From CAWGUU01 sp963825765 (GTDB taxonomy: Bacteria; Actinomycetota; Acidimicrobiia; Acidimicrobiales; AC-14): a stretch of 64,000 nt of DNA. Under the pieces are notes generated by a model. It was not told where the DNA came from. It was given only the letters and a program-made list of their open reading frames with translations, and did no database searches. Each line of letters starts with the position of its first letter. Position 1 is the stretch's first letter. A program made the position numbers and the translations under genes. The stretch spans positions 108,049-172,048 of the forward strand of contig CAWGUU010000012.1 of NCBI GenBank assembly GCA_963825765.1. The letters run 5' to 3'. This document shows, piece after piece, positions 1 through 8,959 of the stretch.

Positions 1-2
1 CC

Positions 3-1568
3 GTCGCCGGCCTCGTTCCGCCACCCGGGCGGGTAGCCGCCGGCAGCATCCGCTTCGACGGGGAGGAGCTGGTCGGGGCGCCGCCGGCGCGTGTGCGGCA
101 GCTTCGGGGCCGGGAGATCGGACTGGTCTTCCAGGACGCGTCCCGTGCCCTCGATCCCGTCCGCACCGTCGACCACCACCTCCAGGAGGCCACCGGGGTG
201 AAGGGCAAGGCCGGGCTCGAGGGCCGGGCTGCGCTCCTCGAGCGTGTGGGCCTCGACCGGGGGTTGTTGGCCCGCTACCCCCACCAGCTCTCGGGCGGCC
301 AGCGCCAGCGGGTGATGATCGCGGTCGCCACCGCCCGCAGGCCCCGGCTCGTGATCGCCGACGAACCGACGTCGTCGGTCGACGCCATCACCCAGGTGCA
401 GGTGCTCACCGAGCTGCGTCGGGCCACGGAGGATCTCGGCTGCGCCCTCCTGGTCATCTCCCACGACCTCGGCGTCATCAGCCGACTGGCCGACCGGGTG
501 GTGGTCGTGGACGCCGGCGCGACCGTCGAGGAGGGCCCGGTCGGCGACGTGCTCACCCGGCCCCGCCACCGCGCCACCCGCGCGCTCTTGACGCCGCGGA
601 CCGGTGCGATCGTGGCGTCACGGTCGTTATCGCCGGAGGCCGGCGATGGCGATGGACTGGTCCTTGCGCGGATCACCAAGCGCTACCAGCGCCACACCGC
701 GGTCGACAGCGTCGACCTGGCGCTGCGCGCGGGCGAGACGCTGGGCCTGGTCGGCGAGAGCGGGAGCGGCAAGACCACCCTCGCCCGGCTGGCCGCATTC
801 CTGGCCAAGCCGGACGACGGCCGGGTGCTGGTGGACGGCGACGATCCCCATCGGATCGGGCGGCGGGCGCGGCGACGGCTGCGCCGGCACGTCCAGATCG
901 CCTTCCAGGACGCCGGCGACGCCCTCGACCCCCGCCAGACGGTTACGTCGACGGTGGGGGAGCCGCTGCGCAACCTCGGTACGCCTCGTGGCGAGCGGCA
1001 GGACGCAGTCACCGCAGTCCTGGCCGACGTCGATGTCGACCCCGATCTGTGGCGCCGGCGCGGCGGCCAACTCTCCGGAGGCCAGCGCCAGCGCGTCGGG
1101 CTGGCCCGGGCACTCGTGGTCCGGCCCCGCTACCTGCTGCTCGACGAGCCGGTCTCGGCGCTCGACGCCGCCCTCGTCTCCGACATGGTGGGGCTGCTCG
1201 GGCGCCTCCAGGCGGAGCACCGCTACGGCTGCCTCCTGATCAGCCACGACATGGCCGTCATCGGGGCGCTCGCCCACCGGATCGGCGTCGTCTACGCCGG
1301 GCGGGTGGTGGAGATCGGTCTGTCGCAGCAGGTGCTGCACCAGCCGCGCCACCCGTACACCCGAGCACTGCTCGACGCGGTGCTCGACCCCCGACCCGGC
1401 GCAGGATTGCCCGACCTGGGTCCGTTGGAGCCCCCCGCCCCCAGCGGCTGTGCCTACTCGACCCGTTGCCTGCGGGCGAGCGAACGCTGCCGGGTCGAAG
1501 CGCCTGCCCTGGTCGACGGCGTCAGTTGCTGGCATCCCATCGACCATTTGGAAGGAATCAGCACATGA
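3..1568 (+). CDS. Fused dipeptide/nickel-type ABC transporter ATP-binding protein (5' partial)
   Basis: Two complete-looking ABC ATPase halves lie in one chain, as in fused DppD-DppF/NikD-NikE proteins that power peptide or nickel import at the membrane. The first half lacks its Walker A (outside the window) but shows Q-loop LVFQDASRALDP, signature LSGGQRQR, Walker B LVIADEP and H-loop VISHD. The second half has Walker A GESGSGKT, Q-loop IAFQDAGDALDP, a second LSGGQRQR, LLLDEP and LISHD. The C-terminus carries the oligopeptide/nickel-specific tail (HQPRHPYTRALL, then a Cys-rich segment). The frame is open to the window edge, so the start is missing. Its stop overlaps the next start (ATGA). 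Nickel as substrate is inferred from the Fur-family and hypB neighbours; peptides remain possible. Confidence 0.85.
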   Translation, partial: VAGLVPPPGRVAAGSIRFDGEELVGAPPARVRQLRGREIGLVFQDASRALDPVRTVDHHLQEATGVKGKAGLEGRAALLERVGLDRGLLARYPHQLSGGQRQRVMIAVATARRPRLVIADEPTSSVDAITQVQVLTELRRATEDLGCALLVISHDLGVISRLADRVVVVDAGATVEEGPVGDVLTRPRHRATRALLTPRTGAIVASRSLSPEAGDGDGLVLARITKRYQRHTAVDSVDLALRAGETLGLVGESGSGKTTLARLAAFLAKPDDGRVLVDGDDPHRIGRRARRRLRRHVQIAFQDAGDALDPRQTVTSTVGEPLRNLGTPRGERQDAVTAVLADVDVDPDLWRRRGGQLSGGQRQRVGLARALVVRPRYLLLDEPVSALDAALVSDMVGLLGRLQAEHRYGCLLISHDMAVIGALAHRIGVVYAGRVVEIGLSQQVLHQPRHPYTRALLDAVLDPRPGAGLPDLGPLEPPAPSGCAYSTRCLRASERCRVEAPALVDGVSCWHPIDHLEGIST

Positions 1569-2067
1569 CATCGACCGAGACATCTACTCGGACTGGAGGC
1601 GTCCGAATCATCGAGGACATCTTCGGCGCCCCGGGGGTCGAAACCCTCGAGGGGCGGATCGGCCCGCTGCTCGCCGCTGCCCGCGGCGCCTGCCACTTCA
1701 TCGAGCTGCCGGCCGGCGGGTATTGCGAGGCCCACGCCCACGCCACCGAAACCTCATCTTCACCGCCCGTGGCCAGTGGGTCCTGTGCGTCGGTGGCGAG
1801 CGTCACCACATGCGGGAGGGTTCGCTCTTCTGGTTCGGCGACGACGTGGCCACCGGCTACGAGGTTCCCTTCGACGACCCTGCCACGATCCTGATCTTCA
1901 AGACCCAGGCAGGCGACGCGCCGGAGGACTTCGTCGAGTACCTGGAGGGCATGGCCGCCGGCCTGGAAGCCGACCACGCGGCCGGCACCCCGCTCCGCGT
2001 GGACGAGCTCGCCGCGGAGCACCCGGCGCGCGTCTTCGCCGCCCGCCTGTCGGCGGTGCGAGCCTGA
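1565..2067 (+). pseudogene. Cupin-domain protein, single frameshift
   Basis: The ATG overlaps the stop of the ABC ATPase (ATGA). The first ~63 residues (MTSTETSTRTGG to EAHAHATE) run in one frame, then the cupin core (LIFTARGQWVLCVGG, LFWFGDD, ILIFKT) continues in the -1 frame to the stop at 2067. Adding one C in the ACCTC run near 1750 restores ATETLIFTARGQ, so one base appears deleted. The restored protein would be a ~168-aa single cupin with a HAHATE metal-binding-type motif. The function is unknown; its position between a nickel-type transporter and a Nur-like regulator suggests a metal-linked role. A sequencing error is as likely as true inactivation. Confidence 0.75.
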
Positions 2068-2071
2068 TCTA

Positions 2072-2088
2072 TTGCGAGCTGCTCGCAT
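2072..2088. promoter_or_regulatory. Nur-box-like palindrome after the cupin
   Basis: A perfect inverted repeat TGCGAG-CTG-CTCGCA (2073-2087) starts 5 nt after the cupin stop. It keeps the TGC-N9-GCA geometry of the better match at 3454-3470. The Streptomyces Nur consensus is TTGCAA-N5-TTGCAA; here it reads TTGCGA-GCTGC-TCGCAT. It may be an operator for the small gene at 2107 or a hairpin at the end of the ABC/cupin transcript. Confidence 0.45.
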
Positions 2089-2106
2089 ACCTACTACGGT
2101 AGACCC

Positions 2107-2568
2107 GTGCCCGTTCGACCGTCGTCGGCTATCGACATCCCCCCAGCAGTCGATCGGTCTCCGACGGGAGAAGGGGCCCACCCGGAGCCGGCCACAGGCT
2201 CTACCGAATCGTCGTCGGACGGCCGGACACCCGGGCCTTCGTGGCTCAGCACGCCTGAAGCCGCATCCCGTCTTGGGGTGCGGCTTCCGACGCTCTACAG
2301 CTACGTGAGCCATGGGCTGCTTCGAAGTCATCGGTCGTCCTCGGGTCGGGCGAGCGTCTTCGACCCGGCCGAGATCGAGCAGCTGGTGGTGGCCCGTTCC
2401 GGGAGCTGTCGCGACTGGGCGGCAGCACGACGGGATGGGAGGGTTCGCCGGCACGGCCCGGACGATGCGACGGACGGGTCGAGCTGGCGGACCCGACACC
2501 GCGCCGGCGAGCGATGGGCGCCTCCCGACGGGGCACGCGTTGGCGCTGGAGTCATTCGGTCGGCCTGA
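2107..2568 (+). pseudogene. MerR/excisionase-type helix-turn-helix fragment (citrate-synthase-like HTH)
   Basis: After a ~45-residue Ser/Pro-rich leader the frame reads WLSTPEAASRLGVRLPTLYSY, VSHGLLRS and GRASVFDPAEIEQL (residues ~46-96). This is the HTH that in actinobacteria is fused to the N-terminus of citrate-synthase-like proteins. No citrate-synthase domain follows; the C-terminal ~55 residues are Arg-rich and unlike any family I know. I read it as the surviving 5' part of such a gene, but a small stand-alone DNA-binding protein cannot be excluded. The GTG at 2107 lies 18 nt after the palindrome at 2072-2088. Confidence 0.45.
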
Positions 2569-2734
2569 TCGCGACGGTCTGATCGCGACGGTGCGGGGCC
2601 CCGTGGCTCGCCACCGTCGTGCACCGGGGGCTACCCGTTGGCCCTCACAGCGGCGGGGACCGAGGTGGCGACAGGCCTTGACGGTTGCCGATTACGTCGC
2701 AGTTACGGCATAGCGCCAATGCGAGTAGTAACTG

Positions 2735-2763
2735 TTGCGAACTGTCAACGAATTCCTTAGAAT
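2735..2763 (+). promoter_or_regulatory. Promoter of the Fur/Nur gene with a possible operator over the -35
   Basis: TTGCGA (2735-2740), a 17-bp spacer and TAGAAT (2758-2763) form a sigma70-like promoter. The -10 box ends 7 nt before the ATG at 2771, so the transcript would be leaderless. An inverted GTTG-N8-CAAC (2734-2749) and a direct AACTGT repeat (2730-2735, 2740-2745) overlap the -35, a plausible autoregulatory site. Confidence 0.4.
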
Positions 2764-2770
2764 GCAAGTC

Positions 2771-3295
2771 ATGGGGACAGCTACTGCAAACCAGGTGGGG
2801 GGCCGGCAGGCCGACGACGCACGGCTTGAAGAGATCCTCGGGATGCTACGGGCGCGGGGTGGCCGCGTCACCACGCCGCGGCGGGCCATCATCAGCGCTC
2901 TCCTGCGGTCGGGCGGTCACATCACCGCCGATCAGCTGACGAGTGACATCCAGGCCAACTACCCCGACATCCACCTGTCGACCATCTACCGCTGCCTGGA
3001 GACGCTCGAGGAGCTCGAGGTGGTCGATCACATCCACATGGGCCACGGTCGGGCCGTGTACCACTTGGCCGACGAGAAGCACCAGCACCTCATGTGCGAG
3101 GTGTGCGGTGCCGTCATCGAGGTGCCTGATTCGGTCTTCTCCGGCCTGTCCGGGACGCTGCGGCGCAAGTACTCATTCGCCATCAAGCCCCGCCATTTCG
3201 CTGTCCTGGGCCGGTGCGAAACCTGCCTCGATGCGCCGCCCTCGACAGGTGGCAGGTCTCGAGTCACGCCGATCCCTCAGGAGGCGAGGTCGTAG
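2771..3295 (+). CDS. nur: Fur-family metalloregulator, probably nickel-responsive Nur
   Basis: This cytoplasmic repressor family represses metal-uptake genes when loaded with metal. Visible are the winged helix (GGRVTTPRRAIISALL, HLSTIYRCLETLEE), the metal/dimer region (HIHMGHGRAVYHL, DEKHQHLMCEVCG) and a second Cys pair near the C-terminus (GRCETC). I start at ATG 2771, directly after a -10-like TAGAAT; TTG 2735 and ATG 2762 are in frame but lie in the promoter. Fur, Zur and Nur cannot be separated from motifs alone. Nur is preferred because a sequence matching the Streptomyces Nur box lies upstream of the adjacent hypB and a nickel-type transporter precedes it. Confidence 0.8.
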   Translation: MGTATANQVGGRQADDARLEEILGMLRARGGRVTTPRRAIISALLRSGGHITADQLTSDIQANYPDIHLSTIYRCLETLEELEVVDHIHMGHGRAVYHLADEKHQHLMCEVCGAVIEVPDSVFSGLSGTLRRKYSFAIKPRHFAVLGRCETCLDAPPSTGGRSRVTPIPQEARS

Positions 3296-3453
3296 CCGCC
3301 TCGTGACCGGGGATTCAGCGCGTCGTCAGGGCTCGCCCGCCGACTCGCACTGGACAGGGGAGGCCTCGACACCGTCGTAGCTTTCGACCCTGACAAGACT
3401 CTGCCCTGGCCGTCTCCTGCAATACGCGGTCATGGCGTGGGCTTGCCCTTTTG

Positions 3454-3470
3454 TTGCAATCAGATTGCAG
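3454..3470. promoter_or_regulatory. Nur box upstream of hypB
   Basis: TTGCAA-TCAGA-TTGCAG matches the Nur consensus TTGCAA-N5-TTGCAA at 16 of the 17 positions, counting the five free ones; its core TGCAAT-CAG-ATTGCA (3455-3469) is a perfect palindrome. It lies 61 nt before the hypB start codon, in the nur-hypB intergenic region, where bound repressor could block hypB transcription. Confidence 0.65.
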
Positions 3471-3531
3471 TAGGCTTCGCGCGCCGGCACCTCATACGTC
3501 GCGTCGGTCGGCCAGTCCGAGGAGGTTCGCC

Positions 3532-4407
3532 ATGGGTCGTTTTCATCGCCATCCCGACGGGACAACGCATGACCACGACCACGACGGTGGGTGCCACGAC
3601 CACGGTCACCCCGGGCGCGGCGGGCGCGGCGGTCGCGAGGTCGGCGACCACAGTGGCTACCCCGAGACCGGACGGTCCAGGGTGATGGTGCTGGAGGACA
3701 TCCTCTCGGAGAACGATCGGGTGGCCAGCGAGAATGGGCAGGCCTTGGCTGCGGCCGGAGTTCGGGCCGTCAACCTCATGTCCGGGCCGGGCGCGGGCAA
3801 GACCACGCTGCTGAAGCGGACACTGGAGTCGATCGGCGGAAGGCTCAGGGTGGGAATCCTGGAGGGCGACATCGCCACCAGCATCGACGCCGACCGGCTC
3901 GGCGGCTTCGGGGCGGACATCTCCCTGGTCAACACCAGCGCCGGCTTCGGTGGCGAGTGCCACCTGGACGCGGTGATGGTGCAGTCTGGCCTGGCCCGCC
4001 TCCCCCTCGATCAACTCGACCTCCTGGTGATCGAGAACGTGGGCAACCTCGTGTGCCCAGCCGAGTTCAAGGTAGGCGAGCATGCCGTGGCCATGGTGTA
4101 CGCCATCACCGAAGGCGAGGAGAAGCCGCTAAAATATCCCGTGATGTTCAGGGCCGCCGACCTGGTCGTGGTCAACAAGCTGGACCTTCTTCCCCACCTC
4201 GACTTCGATCTCGACCTGTTCCTGGCCAACCTGCGGGCGGTCACCCCGACGGCCCGGGTGATCCAGGTCAGCGCCCGGACCGGCGACGGGATCGACGAGT
4301 GGTGCCGCTGGCTTCTGGCTCAGGCCTGCGTCGCGCCGGCGGTGCCGGGCCGTTCAGATGCGGAGATGGCAACCGCTGCCTCCAGACCGGCCGACTGGTA
4401 CGGCTGA
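3532..4407 (+). CDS. hypB: HypB-type nickel-insertion GTPase with His-rich N-terminus
   Basis: HypB delivers nickel to metalloenzymes using GTP hydrolysis. The first ~40 residues are His/Asp/Gly-rich (HDHDHDGGCHDHGH), a nickel store seen in many HypB proteins. The G domain follows: P-loop GPGAGKT (85-91), the HypB marker GGECHLDA, switch segment ENVGNLVCP and NKLD. ATG 3532 is chosen because GAGGAGG sits 7 nt upstream; the longer frame starts without a ribosome-binding site. Length 291 aa is normal. No hypA or hydrogenase gene is in the window. In guanidine-degrading bacteria HypA/HypB homologues mature the nickel guanidine hydrolase, so this protein could serve the enzyme at 26535; that link is inferred. 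Confidence 0.9.
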   Translation: MGRFHRHPDGTTHDHDHDGGCHDHGHPGRGGRGGREVGDHSGYPETGRSRVMVLEDILSENDRVASENGQALAAAGVRAVNLMSGPGAGKTTLLKRTLESIGGRLRVGILEGDIATSIDADRLGGFGADISLVNTSAGFGGECHLDAVMVQSGLARLPLDQLDLLVIENVGNLVCPAEFKVGEHAVAMVYAITEGEEKPLKYPVMFRAADLVVVNKLDLLPHLDFDLDLFLANLRAVTPTARVIQVSARTGDGIDEWCRWLLAQACVAPAVPGRSDAEMATAASRPADWYG

Positions 4408-4471
4408 CCTGAGATCGGCTGCTCAGCAGCGGTGCCGCCGGGCACGGCGGCGGGTCGACGGCCGACTCAGG
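4408..4471. terminator. Nested hairpins between convergent hypB and DUF2252 genes
   Basis: Nested inverted repeats fill the convergent gap: GCTGC-TCA-GCAGC (4418-4430), GCCGCC-N6-GGCGGC (4434-4451) and outer arms CCTGAGATCGG/CCGACTCAGG. There is no T-tract, so this is at best a bidirectional structured end, not a classic intrinsic terminator. Confidence 0.35.
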
Positions 4472-5843
4472 TGGGCACGGTTGCCGAGAGGCGGCCCTCT
4501 TCGATAGCTGCGAGGAACGCGTTGTAGTCCGCGAGGTTCTGCGCGGCGTACGCCTCCGCGAACTCGCAAATGGCGCGATCGAGGTTGTCGACCCTGCCGG
4601 CATACGCCCCGATCGCGACGGGATCTCCGGAGCGGGCGTGGCCGCGGGCGAGGGTGCGTCCGCACAGCCCGGCATAGAACCGAAGCTGGTTCGGCGTCGC
4701 CCCCTCGATCTCCACCGATCCCTTCCAGTCGCGGAGCTGGCGGATGTAGAACTGACGGCCCTCCTCGCCCTGGGTCCAACCGAGGAACAAGTCCGATTGC
4801 GCCTGGATCATCCGTTGGCCCTCGACGACCCGCCGGCCCTGGTTGTCGTAGGGACTCGGCTCGAGATGCTCCTCGAGCACCGATGGGTTGGCCTCCTTGG
4901 CCTGCAGGAAAAGTGGATCGTCCGGATCGCGCCCTTGGAGGAGGATGATGAGGCATCGGGTGCCGACGCTGCCCACACCGACCACCTTGATGCCGACGTC
5001 GATCGGCGTGTACCGGTCGAGCAGATATCGGCGGTCGTCGTTCAGGGTCGCGCGGTAGGACTCGAACGCTCGGTACGTGACGGTTTCGAGGGTGGGACCG
5101 TCGTACTCCGCGGGTAGGTCGCGCAATGAGAAGAGCACAGGCGGGTCGCTTCGGATCTGATAGTGCCCGTCGACCGAGACCCCGAGCCTGTGCAAGGCGT
5201 CGAGGCTCGTCTTGCTGCGGGCCCGGCGCTCGAAACGAGCGAGGCGCATCTCGAACTCTGCGGGGTCCACCGCGCCCGCGGATCGAAGGTCGTCGACGTT
5301 CTGGTGGTCGTACCAGAGATCGACGAATGCCATATCGGCGAACTGCCTCATCGCGGTGCGGTAGGTGCACACGCAGTGAGCGGTGACGACACGGCAGTCG
5401 AGGGCGGTGAAGCCGAGGTGTTGACCGGCGATCATGAAGCTCGCAGCCAGGCGCTTCAGGTCCCACTCCCAAGGTCCTCGCAGCGTTTCGTCGAAGTCGT
5501 TGGCGTCGAACACAAGCTGCCGTTCGGGGGAGGCGTACGCGCCGAAGTTCGACAGATGGGCGTCGCCGCCGAGTTGGACGGTCAGGCCGCTCGTGGGGGT
5601 CTTGGCCAGGTCCGCGGCCATGATGCGCGCTGTTCCCCGGTAGAAGGTGAAGGGCGACACGCTCATCCGGGCGTGGCGGATCGGGACCAGCCATGGGATC
5701 CGGTCGGCGTTCTGCTCCTCCAGCAGTCGTATCGGATCGGGACGGTCGGCGGCAGGGGTCCACCCACCATGACTCGCTCGGGGCACCCTCTCCCGCGCCG
5801 CTCGTCCGAGCTGCGTCCTGTCAGCGATCGATGCATAGATCAT
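4467..5843 (-). CDS. DUF2252 family protein (kinase-like fold)
   Basis: A 458-aa soluble protein of the DUF2252 family, common in actinobacteria and without an established substrate. The segment GGDAHLSNFGAY followed by VFDANDFDET resembles the catalytic HxDxxxxN and metal-binding acidic motifs of aminoglycoside/choline-kinase-like folds. The C-terminal part (RGHARSGDPVAIGAYAG, FAEAYAAQNLADYNAF) is typical of the family. Start ATG 5843 has GAGGAG about 10 nt upstream; a longer in-frame start at 5861 would overlap that site. It is convergent with hypB and probably single-cistron. It may phosphorylate a small molecule, but nothing here fixes the substrate. Confidence 0.85.
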   Translation of the reverse strand: MIYASIADRTQLGRAARERVPRASHGGWTPAADRPDPIRLLEEQNADRIPWLVPIRHARMSVSPFTFYRGTARIMAADLAKTPTSGLTVQLGGDAHLSNFGAYASPERQLVFDANDFDETLRGPWEWDLKRLAASFMIAGQHLGFTALDCRVVTAHCVCTYRTAMRQFADMAFVDLWYDHQNVDDLRSAGAVDPAEFEMRLARFERRARSKTSLDALHRLGVSVDGHYQIRSDPPVLFSLRDLPAEYDGPTLETVTYRAFESYRATLNDDRRYLLDRYTPIDVGIKVVGVGSVGTRCLIILLQGRDPDDPLFLQAKEANPSVLEEHLEPSPYDNQGRRVVEGQRMIQAQSDLFLGWTQGEEGRQFYIRQLRDWKGSVEIEGATPNQLRFYAGLCGRTLARGHARSGDPVAIGAYAGRVDNLDRAICEFAEAYAAQNLADYNAFLAAIEEGRLSATVPT

Positions 5844-5902
5844 TGGCAAACTGCTCCTCATCTCGACGGATCCTCCGGGGACTCGGGGATCGCGTCATTG
5901 GG

Positions 5903-7608
5903 TCAGGGTTGGTCGACATCGGGGCTCTCGGACCGGATGGAAGCGAGCGCCTCCTCGAGCGTCGGATAGAAGTGTTCACGATCGAGGGTCTCGAACAGCC
6001 CGTAGCGATGGGTGAGGTCCTGCAGCCGGGTCCGCATCTCCGCGAACGCCATGTGGACACCCGCCGCGTTCAGCTCGAGGTCGAGCTGCTGGAGCATCTC
6101 GGCGGCGGTGACGTCGACGTCGGTGATCGCCTCGCACTGAACGACGACCCACGAGGGCTGGCGCTCGCGGACCAAGGAGCGGACCTGCGCACGGAAGGCG
6201 CCGGCGTTGCGAAGAACAGCGGGGCTTCCCACCGGTACACGACCAACCCCAGGAAGCTCCGTGGCACCCGGGTGCAGGTCGACGCTGTGCCACCCCGCCA
6301 GCCCGGGGACCCGGCCCAAGACCGCCCCGTGGGGCCACCAACTCCGTCGGAAGAACAGCAGCACGGCCAGGGCGATGGCGATGAGGATGCCCTCCAGCAC
6401 GCCGAAGGCGATCACCCCGACGGTGGCCACCAGCGACAGCGCCACGGCGCTACGGCGGACCCGGGCGTAGCGGATCAGCGCGCCGACGTTCACCAGCGAC
6501 AGCGCGGCGGCGATCACGACGGCCCCGAGCGCGGCCTGGGGCAAATCGGCCAGCAGCGGGTTCAGGAAGAGAAGGAGGAGGCCGACCACGCCTGCGCCGA
6601 CGAGGCCCGTGAGCTGCGTTCTCGCTCCGGACTGCTCTGCCACCGCGGTGCGCGACTACTAGTCGACACCGCGAAACCCCTGCAGGAGCCCGGCGGCGAT
6701 GTTGGCGGCGCCGAGGCCGATCATCTCCTGGTCGGGCCGGACCTCGTCGCCGCGGCGCGCCGCGCAGCTCGACGCGGTCGCGATCGTGTCCGTGAGCGAC
6801 ACGAGGGTGATCCCCACCGCCGCGACCAGCAGCGGGCCCACATCGCTCAGTGAGGTCCCTGGCAACGCCGGCTTCGGCACGCCGGCGGGGAGCGAACCGA
6901 CGGTGGCCACGTCCTCGTCGGCGAGTCCCAGGAGGGCCGACGCGAGCGCCGCGCCGACGACCGCCACCAGCACGGCGGAATGCGGCGGGTCAGGCGGGGC
7001 AGGAGCATCAACACGAGCAGCACCGCGGTACCGATGGCGGCCGCGCTCGCCTGAGTTTGGTCCAGACCCCGGAGGAACGCACCAATCTCGCCGAAGAAGC
7101 CGTCTTCGTCGGTCGAGAAGCCGAACAGCTTGGGGAGCTGACCGACGATGATCGTAGTGGCGAGGCCGTTCATGTACCGACCTGGACCTCGCTGGACAGG
7201 AGGTCGGCGACGAAGCCGAGCTTTCCCAGGCCCAGGGCTATCTCGATCAGGCCGACGAGGAGCGCCATCATTCCCGCCAGGGCAACGGCCCGGCCGACGT
7301 CGCCGCCAGCGATGAGCAGAGGTGTGATCGCAGCCAGGACAGCGGCGAGATGGACGAGTCCGGTCCGAGAACGAGGACCCGCGACGGCCCGAACACCGCA
7401 TACCCCACAGGCACCCGATGGTCGTGTAGAGACCAGTTACGGCGGGTAGGCCGGCGAGCTCCGCGTATGCCATTCCCTGCGGGACGAGGATCGCCGCCAG
7501 CACGACGCCGGCGACAACGTCGGCCCGCAGCCAGCGACGCTCGTATCCACGGGCCACGGCCAAGCCGGGTACGGCCCGGTCGAACCAAGACGGTGACTCA
7601 GCAGCCAT
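5903..7608 (-). pseudogene. SulP-family anion transporter with STAS domain, multiply broken
   Basis: Pieces of one SulP protein lie in order across several minus-strand frames. The N-terminus (RADVVAGVVLAAILVPQGMA, 7608 to ~7430) is followed by a shifted segment (YAVFGPSRVLVLGPDS). Then come YMNGLATTIIVGQLPKLFGF, VLVAVVGAALASALLGL, and the C-terminal membrane part plus STAS domain (6643-5903, with VVVQCEAITDVDVTAAEML). At the family motif expected as GF-x6-SRTAVAEQSGARTQ the frame reads GFRGVD, two stop codons, then SRTAVAEQSGARTQ (~6655). At least four indels or stops are needed, too many for a single error. Intact homologues move sulfate, bicarbonate or similar anions. Confidence 0.85.
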
Positions 7609-7810
7609 CGATCACCAGGCCGCCGATCACCAGATTCCCGTCAAGTCGCCCTCCGCATGGTCGCGGGCTGGTCGGACCGAGTCGGCGTGAGGATGTTCAC
7701 GGTAGTAGGCACCTGTGAGCTCGGCTCGGTGGGGTCGTCGAGCGCTCGTCAGATCGTTGGTGGTCGTGCCGCCCGGACGGGTCGCCGTTGCGCGAAGATC
7801 CCTGAACGTG

Positions 7811-8224
7811 ATGGAAGTACGCGCCTACCTCGATGGCATCTCGGCACCCAAGCGCCGACGCGATGCCGAGACGATGGTCGAGTTGATCCGCCGCGCCACC
7901 GGCGAAGAGCCTCGGATGTGGGGAAGCATCGTCGGGTTCGGCCAGTATCACTACAAGTACGAAAGTGGCCGCGAGGGCGACGCGCCTGCCGCCGGATTCT
8001 CCGCCCGCAAGGCGGCGACCACTGTCTACGTCGTCGACGGCGTGGGGGCGCATGCGGAGCTGCTCGAACAGCTCGGGCCGCACACGACGGGCGTCGGCTG
8101 CATCTACATGAAGGACCTGACCACCGTCGACCTCGACGTCCTCGAGACGATCATCTCCCGGTCGTACGACACGATCACCGCCGGCACGTACACGAAGCGA
8201 GCACGCGAAGGCGGCAAACCCTAG
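7811..8224 (+). CDS. DUF1801 (YdhG-like) domain protein
   Basis: A 137-aa soluble protein beginning MEVRAYLDGISAPKRRRDAE, with MWGSIVGFGQYHYKYESG in the middle and VGCIYMKDLTTVDLDVLETI toward the C-terminus. These are hallmarks of DUF1801 proteins (YdhG-type alpha/beta fold, function unknown). ATG 7811 fits the family's usual N-terminus; an upstream frame extension to 7715 is Arg-rich and looks non-coding. No ribosome-binding site is obvious. It is the only intact gene between the decayed SulP gene and the recombinase fragment, and its stop overlaps the minus-strand frame there. Confidence 0.75.
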   Translation: MEVRAYLDGISAPKRRRDAETMVELIRRATGEEPRMWGSIVGFGQYHYKYESGREGDAPAAGFSARKAATTVYVVDGVGAHAELLEQLGPHTTGVGCIYMKDLTTVDLDVLETIISRSYDTITAGTYTKRAREGGKP

Positions 8225-8877
8225 ACATCCTCCGGAACCGGTAGAGGTTCAAGATTGATGCCGACGACATCGGCCTCCACGGGGATGCTGTCGGGGGCGT
8301 TGTCGATCTTGGTCTGCGCATAGCGGAGCCGAGCCACGAAGACGCCATCGCCTTCTGGCGACCCGAGACCGGCCAGGGCCACGAGCGAATGCCGACGAAC
8401 CCGCACAGCGGCCTCACGGTGCTCGCGGCGGGTCTCCAGATGGGCCAGGACGCCTCTGCCCGGCCCTCGCCAGCGCCCGCCGACTTTGTAGAGACACTGG
8501 GGGCGACGGCGACGCTGCTGAAGGCCTCGTGGAAACGGTAGAAGGCCACGACTGCCGCGAGCCGGGCGGACAGCGTCGCCTCCGACGGTGAGCGATCCGG
8601 CTGCCGGTAGCGCATCCAGGAGAGGGACGAGGCCACGTCCCCAAGGCCGACCGCCCGCCAGTCGAGCCCGTCGACATCGAGGAAGACCCACCACAGCGCC
8701 AAGCCGGCGGCGTACGCCCGGACCGTGTTCGGTGCGGCGTTGGCTACCCGGAGCTGCTCCAACCATTGTTCGACGGGCGGGATCGGCAGTCCGTCCGCAG
8801 CGACGACGGTCCACGACTGCTCCGATCCGAGGGTGAGCCGCTGGACTCTCACGGCCGGAGAACACACGAACATCCAT
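8221..8877 (-). pseudogene. Tyrosine recombinase N-terminal fragment joined to an unrelated tail
   Basis: From 8873 the minus strand reads a core-binding (SAM-like) integrase domain: VEQWLEQLRVANAAPNTVRAYA, ALWWVFLDVDGLDW, ATLSARLAAVVAFYRFHEAF. The catalytic domain with its Arg-His-x2-Arg...Tyr residues is missing. Near ~8480 the frame that looks coding switches to LAHLETRREHREAAVRVRRH and VFVARLRYAQTKIDNAPDSI, ending at 8221. I do not recognise that tail; it reads like the end of another protein. A deletion has probably fused two gene ends. A second recombinase fragment (the opposite end of such a protein) lies at 16263. Confidence 0.6.
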
Positions 8878-8959
8878 TCGGTTCCCCGGGAACGATCGCG
8901 ATCCTGTCTCTCACCGGACTCCCCCGCCCCGTTGCCCGACGTTGACCTCTGGCGAGTCG

